This document shows, piece after piece, positions 1 to 6,052 of a stretch of DNA of 11,184 bases. A program made the translations under genes and the position numbers. Under the pieces are notes generated by a model, which did no database searches, was not told the origin of the DNA, and worked only from the letters and a program-made list of their open reading frames with translations. The number at the start of each line of letters is the position of its first letter. The first letter of the stretch is position 1. This stretch comes from Bacillota bacterium. Its GTDB lineage: Bacteria; Bacillota_G; SHA-98; UBA4971. The DNA is taken from NCBI GenBank assembly GCA_012512055.1, contig JAAZEW010000065.1:1-11184 (forward strand), written 5' to 3'.

Positions 1-153
1 GGCATGACAGTGCTCCTGGTCGAGCAAAACGCACGAGCTGCGCTTGCCGTAGCTGACAGGGTATATGTCCTTCGTTCAGGACGTGTTGTGGCTTCAGGCG
101 CTGTATCAGACTTCCGAGAGGGTGACACAGTCACCAAAGCCTATCTGGTATGA
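1..153 (+). CDS. livF: LivF-type branched-chain amino acid ABC transporter ATPase, C-terminal end (partial)
   Basis: This is the last 50 codons of a gene that begins left of the window, read in frame 1 to a TGA at 151-153. The peptide carries TVLLVEQN, ALAVADRVYVL and SGRVVASG, the usual C-terminal signature of the LivF ATPase: the strand leading to the switch region and the ADR.YVL..G segment. LivF and LivG are the cytoplasmic ATPases of the Liv/HAAT system, which imports branched-chain amino acids and sometimes amides or other small acids; livF is usually the last gene of that operon. The Walker motifs lie outside the window. A gap of about 270 bases and a candidate promoter separate it from the next gene, so it probably belongs to a different transcription unit. 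LivG is a less likely reading because LivG normally ends with a longer tail. Confidence 0.85.
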   Translation, partial: GMTVLLVEQNARAALAVADRVYVLRSGRVVASGAVSDFREGDTVTKAYLV

Positions 154-326
154 CCTGCAACAGTTGAAAATCATCAGATTGCCTCATCGTGTCCTACCAG
201 GCTTCCTCTAGCTCATTCTGTATCTCTCTGCGGTTCGGTTACATTCTCGATACTTTGGATTTTCCATACAGAAATAGAAAAACAACGAAAAAAGTCTAAT
301 AAAAAGAAGGATATTAGAAAAAGACG
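154..326. other. intergenic spacer after livF, no gene seen
   Basis: This stretch is AT-rich in its second half, with A-runs between about 267 and 320. I see no RNA gene and no convincing hairpin followed by a T-run that would terminate livF. A 62-codon reading frame on the minus strand over 208-396 has no recognisable family and looks like chance. Confidence 0.6.
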
Positions 327-355
327 TTGAAATGTATATACAGGTTAGACATATA
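327..355 (+). promoter_or_regulatory. candidate sigma70-type promoter for the aldolase gene
   Basis: TTGAAA at 327-332 is followed, after 17 bases, by CATATA at 350-355. The -35 is good (5 of 6) and the -10 is poor (3 of 6 against TATAAT). The resulting leader would be about 60 bases, with room for the ribosome binding site near 408-415. The palindrome TGTATATACA starts immediately after the -35 box, which is a typical place for a repressor site. Confidence 0.35.
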
Positions 356-363
356 CGTACAGG
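332..363. promoter_or_regulatory. candidate GntR/HutC operator: palindrome plus near-repeat
   Basis: TGTATATACA (333-342) is a perfect 10-base palindrome. The 13-mer starting at 332 is repeated at 351 with 10 of 13 bases matching (ATGTATATACAGG against ATATACGTACAGG), a spacing of 19 bases. GntR proteins of the HutC type typically bind short palindromes with a GT-n-TA-n-AC core, and a HutC-type gene lies about 2 kb downstream in the same cluster. That this GntR binds here is inference. Confidence 0.35.
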
Positions 364-373
364 GGCGTACAAT

Positions 374-383
374 GTTGGCCAAC
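374..383. repeat. 10-base perfect palindrome in the leader
   Basis: GTTGGCCAAC reads the same on both strands. It lies about 20 bases upstream of the probable ribosome binding site of the aldolase gene. It differs in sequence from the GTATATAC sites, so it would be a separate site or chance. Confidence 0.25.
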
Positions 384-422
384 TATTGAGCCTCAAAACT
401 CAGGAGAAGAGGGTGAACAATC

Positions 423-1328
423 TTGTCAAAATCAAAACTACAGGGCGTATTTCCTCCGGTGGTAACGTGCTTTAATGAGGATGGAACCATCTATGAGAAA
501 GGCATTGCTAACGTTGTCGACTTTTTGCTTGGGCGTGGAGTGCATGGTCTGTTCATTACAGGTTCCTACGGATCTGCTCCGCTAATGAACGAAGACGAGC
601 GGAAACGGGTTGCGGAAATAAACTTTCGTGAAGTCAACAACCGGGTTCCTATTATCGTTCACGTAGGCTCTGCAGGCACTCAGAACACTATTTGTCTGGC
701 AAAACATGCAGAGGAACTTGGAGCCGCTGCGGTTGCTGCAGTGACTCCTTTCTATTATTCAGGTTTTGCTTACAAAGAACAAGAACTTCTAACCCACTAT
801 GAAAAGCTTGTTAAAGCTGTTAACATCCCAGTTTATCTCTATAATAACCCCAAGACCACAGGGTATAACGTTTCTGCTGAATTACTCGGAAAACTGGCCA
901 AATTGGGAGTGGTTGGTCTAAAGGACAGCAGCGGAGATCTGATGGCTTTTGCAGATTTCATGAACGTGGTTTCTCCGATTAATCCGGATTTCAACTTCAT
1001 GACAGGCACTGTTGGCTTGATCTTACCGAGTTATATTTTCGGGAGTCGTTCTTGTGTCGCAGGTACTGCCAATGTATTACCTGAGCTGGTATGCGACTTA
1101 TGGGCTGCAATGAAAAACAACGATATGGAAAAAGCCGTAAAGCTGCAAAAGACAGTAATTGCTATACGTAAGATTCAGGGGATTACCGGATTCCGGCCGG
1201 CAGGATGCTATTCCATCCTGAGAATGCGTGGTGTTGACGCCGGCACGTCCAGAGATCCTTGGCGTAAACTGACTCCTGAAGAAGAAGCAAAGGTTGAAAA
1301 AGGATTGAAAGACTTGGGAGTACTCTAG
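423..1328 (+). CDS. DapA/NAL-family aldolase or lyase (class I, pyruvate Schiff base)
   Basis: A 301-residue cytosolic TIM-barrel enzyme of the dihydrodipicolinate synthase / N-acetylneuraminate lyase superfamily; 290-310 is the usual length. The Schiff-base lysine is K167 in VGLKDSS, the proton-relay tyrosine is Y140 in YLYNNP, and TPFYY (108-112) supplies the inter-subunit tyrosine. The start is TTG at 423, with AGAGGGTGA just upstream and no ATG nearby; the family's N-terminal strand begins at LQGVFPPVVT. The usual GTTGE loop is GSYGS (47-51), so the second Thr is Tyr and the Glu is Ser. The segment that carries the substrate-binding Arg of true DapA (NVPGRTG) is NNPKTTG. True lysine-pathway DapA is therefore unlikely. 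Such enzymes cleave or condense pyruvate with an aldehyde, for example 2-keto-3-deoxy sugar acids. With a KDG-kinase-like gene and a GntR regulator nearby, a sugar-acid aldolase is a fair guess, but the substrate is not determined. Confidence 0.88.
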   Translation: MSKSKLQGVFPPVVTCFNEDGTIYEKGIANVVDFLLGRGVHGLFITGSYGSAPLMNEDERKRVAEINFREVNNRVPIIVHVGSAGTQNTICLAKHAEELGAAAVAAVTPFYYSGFAYKEQELLTHYEKLVKAVNIPVYLYNNPKTTGYNVSAELLGKLAKLGVVGLKDSSGDLMAFADFMNVVSPINPDFNFMTGTVGLILPSYIFGSRSCVAGTANVLPELVCDLWAAMKNNDMEKAVKLQKTVIAIRKIQGITGFRPAGCYSILRMRGVDAGTSRDPWRKLTPEEEAKVEKGLKDLGVL

Positions 1329-1341
1329 TTATCAAAACAAC

Positions 1342-1372
1342 GGAGAGGTGAGGTCCAATGCTTCACCTCTCC
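1342..1372 (+). terminator. stem-loop after the aldolase gene, possible attenuator or weak terminator
   Basis: GGAGAGGTGA (1342-1351) pairs perfectly with TCACCTCTCC (1363-1372), a 10-bp stem with an 11-base loop, starting 13 bases after the aldolase stop codon. No T-run follows (AACCCAATTT), so it is not a standard intrinsic terminator. It may protect the 3' end of the upstream message or reduce read-through into yeiH. Confidence 0.5.
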
Positions 1373-1404
1373 AACCCAATTTGCATGAAAAGAAGGTATC
1401 AAGA

Positions 1405-2436
1405 ATGGGCAGCCCTCCTCAGAATCAGTTATCGCTCTGGCAACAACGATTTCCCGGACTGTTGCTTATCGTGGCAATTGCAGGTCTAATATCCATAATA
1501 TTCCCCAACGGAATCTGGCTCATTAGTCCAGTTGTAATTAGCTTACTAACAGGGCTTTTCATTAGGAATACTATACAAATTGCTCCTAGGTATAAAGCAG
1601 GGATTAACTATACGGTGAAGACCTTGTTAAAAGTCGCAATAATTCTTCTTGGAATTCGTTTCAATTTTCAACAATTGCTCCAGTTGGGGTTTTCTGGATT
1701 GCTACTCATATTGGTGTGCATTGCAGCAGCAGCACTGGCTACGTTTCTTATGGCCAAAGCCTTAAGAGTGTCTCCTCGTCTGGCTACTTTGATTGGAGTC
1801 GGAACTGTTATTTGCGGAAATTCCGCGATCATGGCAACAGCTCCGGTGATTCGTGCAGATGATGAGGAAGTCGCAGTGGCAGTTTCAACTATTACCGTAT
1901 TTGGGATGCTTGCTGTGATCATATATCCTCTTATTGGAAACATGCTTCAACTGTCAGATGCAATGTTTGGATTCTGGGCGGGCACTTCAATCAATGATAC
2001 ATCCCAAGTAGTAGCTGCAGCTTTTGCCTACAGCCTGGAAGCCGGGGAGATTGCTACATTAGTCAAACTTACCAGGAATCTTCTTATGGGGCCGATTATA
2101 GTGCTAATCAGCTTTTTCTTCGCCAGACAACAAGATGGAACGGAAAACATTTCAATGGCGAAAGTGTTTCCCTGGTTTGTCCTGGGTTTTGTAGCTTTAG
2201 CTACGCTTAATAGTTTTGGAATAGTCTCTTCCGGAGTAAGGCAATTAGCGCAGTCTATATCTGTATTCATCATCCAGATGGTCTTAGTCGGAGTAGGGCT
2301 TAATACGGATTTCCGCCGGATCGGAAAGATGGGTGTTAAAGGCTTTGCGGTAGGCCTTGTTGCTGCTCTCGCCGTTTCTCTTTTCAGTATTTGCAGTATA
2401 TACTTGACTCAAAATTGGCTATTACGTCCGTTTTAG
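1405..2436 (+). CDS. yeiH: YeiH/UPF0324 family membrane protein, putative sulfate-type exporter
   Basis: A 343-residue polytopic inner-membrane protein with roughly ten hydrophobic segments spread from residue 17 to 335. The family hallmarks are GVGTVICGNSAI (131-142) and WAGTSINDTSQVVAAA (191-206), plus the charged VIRADDEEVAVAV between helices. UPF0324 proteins are annotated as putative sulfate exporters, but the substrate is poorly established. I prefer ATG at 1405, which has AAGAAGG upstream at a good distance. The longer frame from GTG at 1348 would begin inside a perfect stem-loop, and its extra 19 residues have no family character. It lies 76 bases after the aldolase and 56 bases before the GntR gene. 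In this context it may export an anion released by the pathway, such as an oxyanion from a sulfonate, or take no part in it. Confidence 0.85.
   Translation: MGSPPQNQLSLWQQRFPGLLLIVAIAGLISIIFPNGIWLISPVVISLLTGLFIRNTIQIAPRYKAGINYTVKTLLKVAIILLGIRFNFQQLLQLGFSGLLLILVCIAAAALATFLMAKALRVSPRLATLIGVGTVICGNSAIMATAPVIRADDEEVAVAVSTITVFGMLAVIIYPLIGNMLQLSDAMFGFWAGTSINDTSQVVAAAFAYSLEAGEIATLVKLTRNLLMGPIIVLISFFFARQQDGTENISMAKVFPWFVLGFVALATLNSFGIVSSGVRQLAQSISVFIIQMVLVGVGLNTDFRRIGKMGVKGFAVGLVAALAVSLFSICSIYLTQNWLLRPF
2395..2404. promoter_or_regulatory. second GTATATAC palindrome, upstream of gntR
   Basis: AGTATATACT is a perfect palindrome in the last codons of yeiH, about 90 bases before the gntR start. Its 8-base core GTATATAC is the same as at 334-341 before the aldolase gene, and I saw no other copy in the window. 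It could be an autoregulatory site, but being inside coding sequence it may also be chance. Confidence 0.25.
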
Positions 2437-2476
2437 AATTCTGGTAGGACTTGATGGCTGTGACAAAAGATTAGTC

Positions 2477-2483
2477 AAGGAGG
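2477..2483 (+). promoter_or_regulatory. Shine-Dalgarno deciding the gntR start
   Basis: AAGGAGG is a near-perfect ribosome binding site. The ATG at 2487 is only 3 bases away, while the in-frame ATG at 2493 is 9 bases away, so 2493 is the better start. Confidence 0.75.
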
Positions 2484-2492
2484 CTTATGCCA

Positions 2493-3224
2493 ATGAGAGA
2501 ACAGATGCCTCTCTACCAGCAGATTGAGGAGAATCTGCGAGAGGAGATTAAGAGCGGAAAGCTTCAAACCCACGCCAGACTGCCATCAGAGAGTGAACTG
2601 ATGACTGAATATGATGTTAGCCGAATGACGGTGCGAAAGGCCTTGGCAAGATTGGAATATGAAGGCTTAGTGTATCGCCAGCCGGGACGAGGCACCTTTG
2701 TTGCCAAGCAAAAGATTGAACAGGCTATATCCCCCATGATTGGTTTTAACGAAAAGATGAAGCGCGAAGGACATCAGACGCGAACCAAACTATTGGACTC
2801 ATCCATCATGGATGTGGAAGGCTTTGAGCCCTGTTGCAGGGCGCTTGGGTTATCAGCAGGGGCGAAAGTATTTAGAATTCAACGGCTCAGATATGTTGAT
2901 GATGAACCTGCAGTTATTCAAACCAATTATGTTCCTCTTGAGCTTTTCCCGGGCATTCAGTATGTAGATTTGCAGCGGTCTCTTACCAAGGTTCTTCAAG
3001 AGATATATGCCGTGGAAATCAAGGGATATAACTCAGAGTTGCAGCCAACAATCCCCACGGAAGAAGAGCAGAAACTACTCAATCTTACTAAGGCCATTCC
3101 TTTGCTCTCAATCGAAAGCGTGAGCTACGATCAGAGGCAAAGACCTATCCGGTTCTCAAAAGGTCTATATAGGGGCGATAGATTCAAATTTGTCGTTAAG
3201 GAATTTGAGATCCGATCAACCTGA
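2493..3224 (+). CDS. GntR-family transcriptional regulator, HutC/UTRA subfamily
   Basis: A 243-residue DNA-binding protein of normal length for the subfamily. The winged helix-turn-helix spans about residues 6-70: PLYQQIEENLREEI, then RLPSESEL, the recognition helix VSRMTVRKALARLE, and the wing QPGRGTFV. A UTRA ligand-binding domain follows from about 80 to 240, with RIQRLRYVDDEPAVIQTNY and the C-terminal SIESVSYD...PIRFSKGLYRGDRFKFVV. UTRA domains bind small metabolites, often sugar phosphates or organic acids, and usually release the repressor from its operator. It sits between yeiH and the kinase, five bases before the first possible kinase start codon, so it is probably co-transcribed and local. 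The GTATATAC palindromes at 333-342 and 2395-2404 are candidate sites. The effector may be a pathway intermediate. Confidence 0.93.
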   Translation: MREQMPLYQQIEENLREEIKSGKLQTHARLPSESELMTEYDVSRMTVRKALARLEYEGLVYRQPGRGTFVAKQKIEQAISPMIGFNEKMKREGHQTRTKLLDSSIMDVEGFEPCCRALGLSAGAKVFRIQRLRYVDDEPAVIQTNYVPLELFPGIQYVDLQRSLTKVLQEIYAVEIKGYNSELQPTIPTEEEQKLLNLTKAIPLLSIESVSYDQRQRPIRFSKGLYRGDRFKFVVKEFEIRST

Positions 3225-3244
3225 GTAAATTGGGGGTAGACTTC

Positions 3245-4249
3245 GTGAATCAGATTCAGGTCGTAACAGTAGGAGAAGGACTACTTGTACTACGGGCTCC
3301 CAATTGTGGCATTCTTGAAAGAAGTCACCGGTTAGAAGTATTGGTTGGGGGAGCTGAAATCAATGTAGCAGTAGGCCTTGCAAGACTAGGCGTTCCAAGT
3401 GCGTGGATGAGCAGGTTGCCTAATAATCCCATCTCTCGTAACATCGCCTCACAAATCCAAGGCGTTGGCGTTGATGTTAGTGGGATTAAGTGGGTGCCGG
3501 ATGGAAGAATAGGGATAATGTACTCCGAGTTGGGAGTTCCCCCACGTGCTAATCAGGTTGTCTATGATCGAGCCAATTCCACGGCATCAGAGATGTCAAT
3601 AGAAGATCTGGATTGGGACACCATTGCTAATGCAAAAGTGTTGCATACAACAGGTATAACGGCAGGAATTAGTGAGACTGCCAGGGCTACCACAATTGGT
3701 ATGTGTAAACGAGCTCATGATTTAGGGATAAAGGTTAGTTTTGATGTGAATTTCCGTGCGAAAGTAAGTCCTCCTGAAGAGGCAAGCGCCGTGATTTCGG
3801 AGATTGCCCCTTATGTGGATATATTGATAACAGGAGACGAGGAAGCGCGGAATCTTATGGGAGTGCCTGCGTTGACTCCAGAGAAAATGATCAAGACTAT
3901 CCGTGACAAATATCGGGTTTCGGTATGTGTTCTTACTCTCGGTGAAAAGGATTCAATTGCATGGGACGGAACGCAATTCTATCATGGCTCCGTGTATCAT
4001 GTGAATCGTTTGAACCGCTTTGGTGCCGGGGATAGTTTTGTCGCTGGATTTCTTTACGGATACCTCAAAAATGATCTCCAAATGGGAATGAACTACGGTT
4101 CTGCAATTGCTGCTTACAAAATGACGTTGCCTAACGACAATTTCCCAGTGATCCGAAAGGAAGAGATAGAAAGGGTAATTCGCACAGGAAGGAGGCGCAG
4201 TGGAAGTAGTATCGATCAGTCGCATGCCAGTTACCGGGTAGAGAGATGA
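3245..4249 (+). CDS. kdgK: PfkB-family sugar kinase, probably 2-keto-3-deoxygluconate kinase
   Basis: A 334-residue ribokinase/PfkB-fold kinase, cytosolic, transferring phosphate from ATP to a sugar or sugar acid. PfkB signature 1 is VGGAEINVAVGLARLG (34-49). Signature 2 is around FGAGDSFVAGF (259-269), with the GAGD anion hole and catalytic base D263; the family's DTTGAGD is LNRFGAGD here. GRIGIMYSELG followed by VVYDRANS (106-112) resembles the substrate loop of KDG kinases, whose Tyr and Arg bind the 2-keto-3-deoxygluconate carboxylate. GTG at 3245 is chosen because GGGGGT (3232-3237) lies 7 bases upstream; TTG at 3230 would have no such site. The tail after VIRTG (residues 315-334) is Arg/Ser-rich, unlike the family, and overlaps the short ORFs described next. 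Fructokinase or another PfkB sugar kinase remains possible. Confidence 0.85.
   Translation: MNQIQVVTVGEGLLVLRAPNCGILERSHRLEVLVGGAEINVAVGLARLGVPSAWMSRLPNNPISRNIASQIQGVGVDVSGIKWVPDGRIGIMYSELGVPPRANQVVYDRANSTASEMSIEDLDWDTIANAKVLHTTGITAGISETARATTIGMCKRAHDLGIKVSFDVNFRAKVSPPEEASAVISEIAPYVDILITGDEEARNLMGVPALTPEKMIKTIRDKYRVSVCVLTLGEKDSIAWDGTQFYHGSVYHVNRLNRFGAGDSFVAGFLYGYLKNDLQMGMNYGSAIAAYKMTLPNDNFPVIRKEEIERVIRTGRRRSGSSIDQSHASYRVER
4189..4241 (+). other. orphan Shine-Dalgarno with a 13-codon ORF inside the kinase 3' end
   Basis: AAGGAGG (4189-4195) is followed four bases later by GTG at 4200, which opens a frame of only 13 codons (MEVVSISRMPVTG) ending with TAG at 4239-4241. A near-perfect ribosome binding site at the end of a gene normally serves a downstream gene. 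Here the reading frame dies at once, which suggests a broken or deleted downstream gene, or a frameshift that replaced the original kinase C-terminus. Confidence 0.3.
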
Positions 4250-4335
4250 GACGGGAGAATGAGCACGAGGAAGGAATCGAACAACATAAGGGTAAGAGAT
4301 ATCCAACCATATTGATTGCTAACGAGTTACTATGA
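4246..4335 (+). CDS. 29-codon ORF overlapping the kinase stop (ATGA), unrecognised
   Basis: ATG at 4246 overlaps the kinase TGA (4247-4249), the same coupling geometry seen at tctA-larA and larA-dehydrogenase. The predicted peptide is 29 residues: a very charged start (MRRENEHEEGIEQ), then KGKRYPTILIANELL. I recognise no family. It could be a small protein, the stump of a lost gene, or chance. Confidence 0.2.
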   Translation: MRRENEHEEGIEQHKGKRYPTILIANELL

Positions 4336-4469
4336 ACTACAGATTTCGTATGTAATATCTTTACAGTGGTGCCTACTTAGGCTCGTAGATAGCTAACCTA
4401 GAGCATCAAACTATGTCGTGCTCAATTGGACAAACCAGATGTGCTGTGCGTTCGATAGAGAAACGAGCA
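4336..4469. other. intergenic spacer before the transporter genes, no gene seen
   Basis: Together with the doubtful 29-codon ORF, this makes a 266-base gap between the kinase and tctC. I see no RNA gene and no strong hairpin; GAGCA and TGCTC near 4402-4424 give only a 5-bp stem. Confidence 0.55.
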
Positions 4470-4498
4470 TTGAAACTCTGAATTGGGTTACTTATAAC
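4470..4498 (+). promoter_or_regulatory. candidate sigma70-type promoter for the transporter genes
   Basis: TTGAAA (4470-4475), a 17-base spacer and TATAAC (4493-4498) match the consensus at 5 of 6 in both boxes. A start seven bases downstream of the -10 box would fall at about 4505, inside the GGGAGGGAG ribosome binding site (4501-4509) of tctC. The message would then lose part of that site. The match may be real with a slightly different start, or an AT-rich coincidence. Confidence 0.4.
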
Positions 4499-4515
4499 TT
4501 GGGAGGGAGTAGTCT

Positions 4516-5493
4516 ATGTGTAATAGGAGTCACATAGTTTGGAGAACAACTCTATTAGTAGCTTTTCTGCTGGTTTTGATGGTACCTGTTGAGGTTTGTG
4601 CGGCGGGTGAAAGCTATCCTTCTAAGCCGATTAAGCTTATTGTCCCGTTCAATCCCGGTGGGCTCAGTGATACTACTGCAAGAGTAGTTGTAAAGCATAT
4701 GGACAAGTACTTCGATCAACCCTTGGTTGTTGTGAACATCGAAGGCGCCGGTAGTATTGTTGGTTCTCAAGAGGCTTTGGAAGCTCCGGCGGATGGATAT
4801 ACACTTCTTTGGCACCATCATTCAATGCTCACTTCTAACGTAATGGGACTTGCCGATTTTACCTGGGATTCATATACCCCTGTCTGTTCAGTTGTATCTA
4901 CAGGAGCTACGGTAGTGGTAAAAGCAACTTCACCTTGGAACACCCTAAAGGACTTATTGGATGATGCCCGTGAGCACCCTGGCAAAATCAGATATGGGGT
5001 TAATCTTGGGACGATGTCGCATTTCGGAGGATTAAATCTTGGTCTTGCGACAGGGGTTAAATTCTCATACGTTGGGGGTGGGGGTGACGCGGTTCGAATT
5101 GCCCAGCTTTTGAGAGGCGAGATAGATGTCTGTGCTTCCGGTGGACTTACAGTTCAGTATGTAAGATCAGGTGAGCTTCGTCCTCTTGCTTACGCTTCCG
5201 ATAAGAGAAATCCAGCCCTTCCCGAAGTCCCGACAACCATTGAACAAGACGTAGACTCAGTCGAAATCTTCACGCTTGGCATTTTCGGTCCGAAGGGGTT
5301 ACCAAAGGATATTGTAGAGAAGCTGGAAAAAGCATTTGCAATGCTGTGCGAAGATTCATCTTTTAAGGAAGAGATGCGCAGCCATGTTTGCGAGGTCACT
5401 TACATGCCGAGCGACGTCTTAGGAGAATACCTGGACAGTGAGCAAATCAGGCTGCAAGAAGTGGCTGAACGGAGTGGGATACTCAAGAAATAG
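4516..5493 (+). CDS. tctC: TTT transporter periplasmic/extracytoplasmic receptor (Bug/TctC family)
   Basis: A 325-residue solute-binding protein of the tripartite tricarboxylate transporter family; about 320-330 is typical. Residues 11-27 form a hydrophobic export signal, with likely cleavage near VEVCA-AG. The Cys there lacks a good lipobox, so lipid anchoring is doubtful. The mature part has the Bug fold markers: YPSKPIKLIVPFNPGG (34-49), GLSDTTAR (49-56), GKIRYGVNLGTMSHF (156-170), GGDAVRIAQLLRGEID (189-204) and TLGIFGPKGLP (253-263). Bug receptors bind carboxylic acids (citrate, tartrate, nicotinate, sulfolactate and others) and deliver them to the TctA/TctB membrane parts. GGAGG at 4502-4506 lies 9 bases before the ATG. 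Unusually, tctB does not follow directly: 709 bases of scar DNA lie between, including a second copy of the last 42 codons of this gene. The ligand cannot be read from sequence. Confidence 0.93.
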   Translation: MCNRSHIVWRTTLLVAFLLVLMVPVEVCAAGESYPSKPIKLIVPFNPGGLSDTTARVVVKHMDKYFDQPLVVVNIEGAGSIVGSQEALEAPADGYTLLWHHHSMLTSNVMGLADFTWDSYTPVCSVVSTGATVVVKATSPWNTLKDLLDDAREHPGKIRYGVNLGTMSHFGGLNLGLATGVKFSYVGGGGDAVRIAQLLRGEIDVCASGGLTVQYVRSGELRPLAYASDKRNPALPEVPTTIEQDVDSVEIFTLGIFGPKGLPKDIVEKLEKAFAMLCEDSSFKEEMRSHVCEVTYMPSDVLGEYLDSEQIRLQEVAERSGILKK

Positions 5494-5559
5494 AGGCCCA
5501 AATCTACATGTATCGTCATTGTCTTGCTGACCAACGTCGGGCTTTCCAGGCAGTCTTGT
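5365..5559 (+). repeat. direct repeat copy 1: 3' end of tctC plus downstream DNA
   Basis: This unit of 195 bases covers the last 43 codons of tctC including the stop, plus 66 bases beyond it. It recurs 559 bases downstream at 5924-6117, with 13 substitutions and one 1-base gap by my alignment (about 93 percent identity). Homology ends at 5559/5560, where the two flanks become unrelated. Confidence 0.93.
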
Positions 5560-5969
5560 TGAGGGAAGAGATTGCGGGTGATGTCGATTCAAAGCGAAGG
5601 GAGTCCGAAAGAGGCTTCGCTTACGACCGGTGACAAACTGGCTTTAGCAGCGAAGTCGGTCAGAGAATAGGTCGGGATGCAGAACTAATCGCCACATGTG
5701 TGGTGGCTGGAGCACCATAACTCGTGATGGCGCTTCACATGATGGAGAGGCACCATCTTGCGATGATGGTCGACAGGTTTGAGGCCGGGAATGCTTCTCA
5801 TACAAGCAATTTATTCGGTTATTTGAGTCGTAGCAACGAACAGAGTTGAGCTAGGGTTCTAGCCATGACTGTGAGATATGCGAAAATCAAAACCATGCCT
5901 CCCGGCCTCATAACCCGAGGAGAAAGGAAGAGATGCGCAGCCATGTTTGCAGCGCCGCTTACATGACGA
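5493..5969 (+). other. interrupted reading frame of unknown origin in the scar
   Basis: One frame over about 5493-5969 is open except for TGA at 5631, TAA near 5718 and TGA near 5850, closing with TGA at 5967-5969. It gives protein-like stretches such as AQIYMYRHCLADQRRAFQ, EVGQRIGRDAELIATCVVAG, ALHMMERHHLAMMVDRFEAG and RYAKIKTMPPGLITRGE. I do not recognise a family. It may be a decayed gene once lying between two tctC paralogues, or non-coding DNA that is open by chance. No ribosome binding site and start pair stands out. The first 22 codons are part of the direct repeat and are also open in the second copy. Confidence 0.2.
5781..5909. repeat. 10-bp inverted repeat flanking 109 bases
   Basis: GAGGCCGGGA (5781-5790) is the exact reverse complement of TCCCGGCCTC (5900-5909). 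The pair sits within the scar, and the right arm ends 14 bases before the second tctC fragment. It could be the ends of a tiny mobile-element relic or a large stem-loop. A perfect pair of 10-mers in a 700-base region is not very rare by chance. Confidence 0.25.
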
Positions 5970-6052
5970 GTGATGTCTTCAGGGAATACCTGAACAGTGA
6001 GCAAATCAGGCTGCAAGAAGTGGCTGAACGGAGTGGGATACTCAAGAAATAG
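5924..6052 (+). pseudogene. truncated second tctC: last 42 codons only
   Basis: The frame reads KEEMRSHVC, then SAAYMTSDVFREYLNSEQ, and continues identically to the tctC C-terminus, ending at TAG 6050-6052. Relative to tctC residues 284-325 there are seven amino-acid differences: EVT to SAA, P to T, L to F, G to R and D to N. No receptor sequence precedes it, since the upstream DNA in this frame hits a stop at 5852-5854 and matches nothing in tctC. It cannot make a working receptor. It is probably the relic of a second, diverged Bug receptor gene that stood directly before tctB. Confidence 0.8.

Noticed and set aside
208..396. 62-codon minus-strand frame in the leader before the aldolase gene, with a hydrophobic Phe/Leu/Ser-rich stretch
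   Set aside because: The hydrophobicity comes from A/T-rich DNA read as Phe/Leu/Ile. There is no convincing ribosome binding site and no known family.
1348..1404. Longer yeiH start at GTG 1348
   Set aside because: The GTG lies inside the left arm of a perfect stem-loop, and the extra 19 residues are not family-like. ATG 1405 has its own ribosome binding site.
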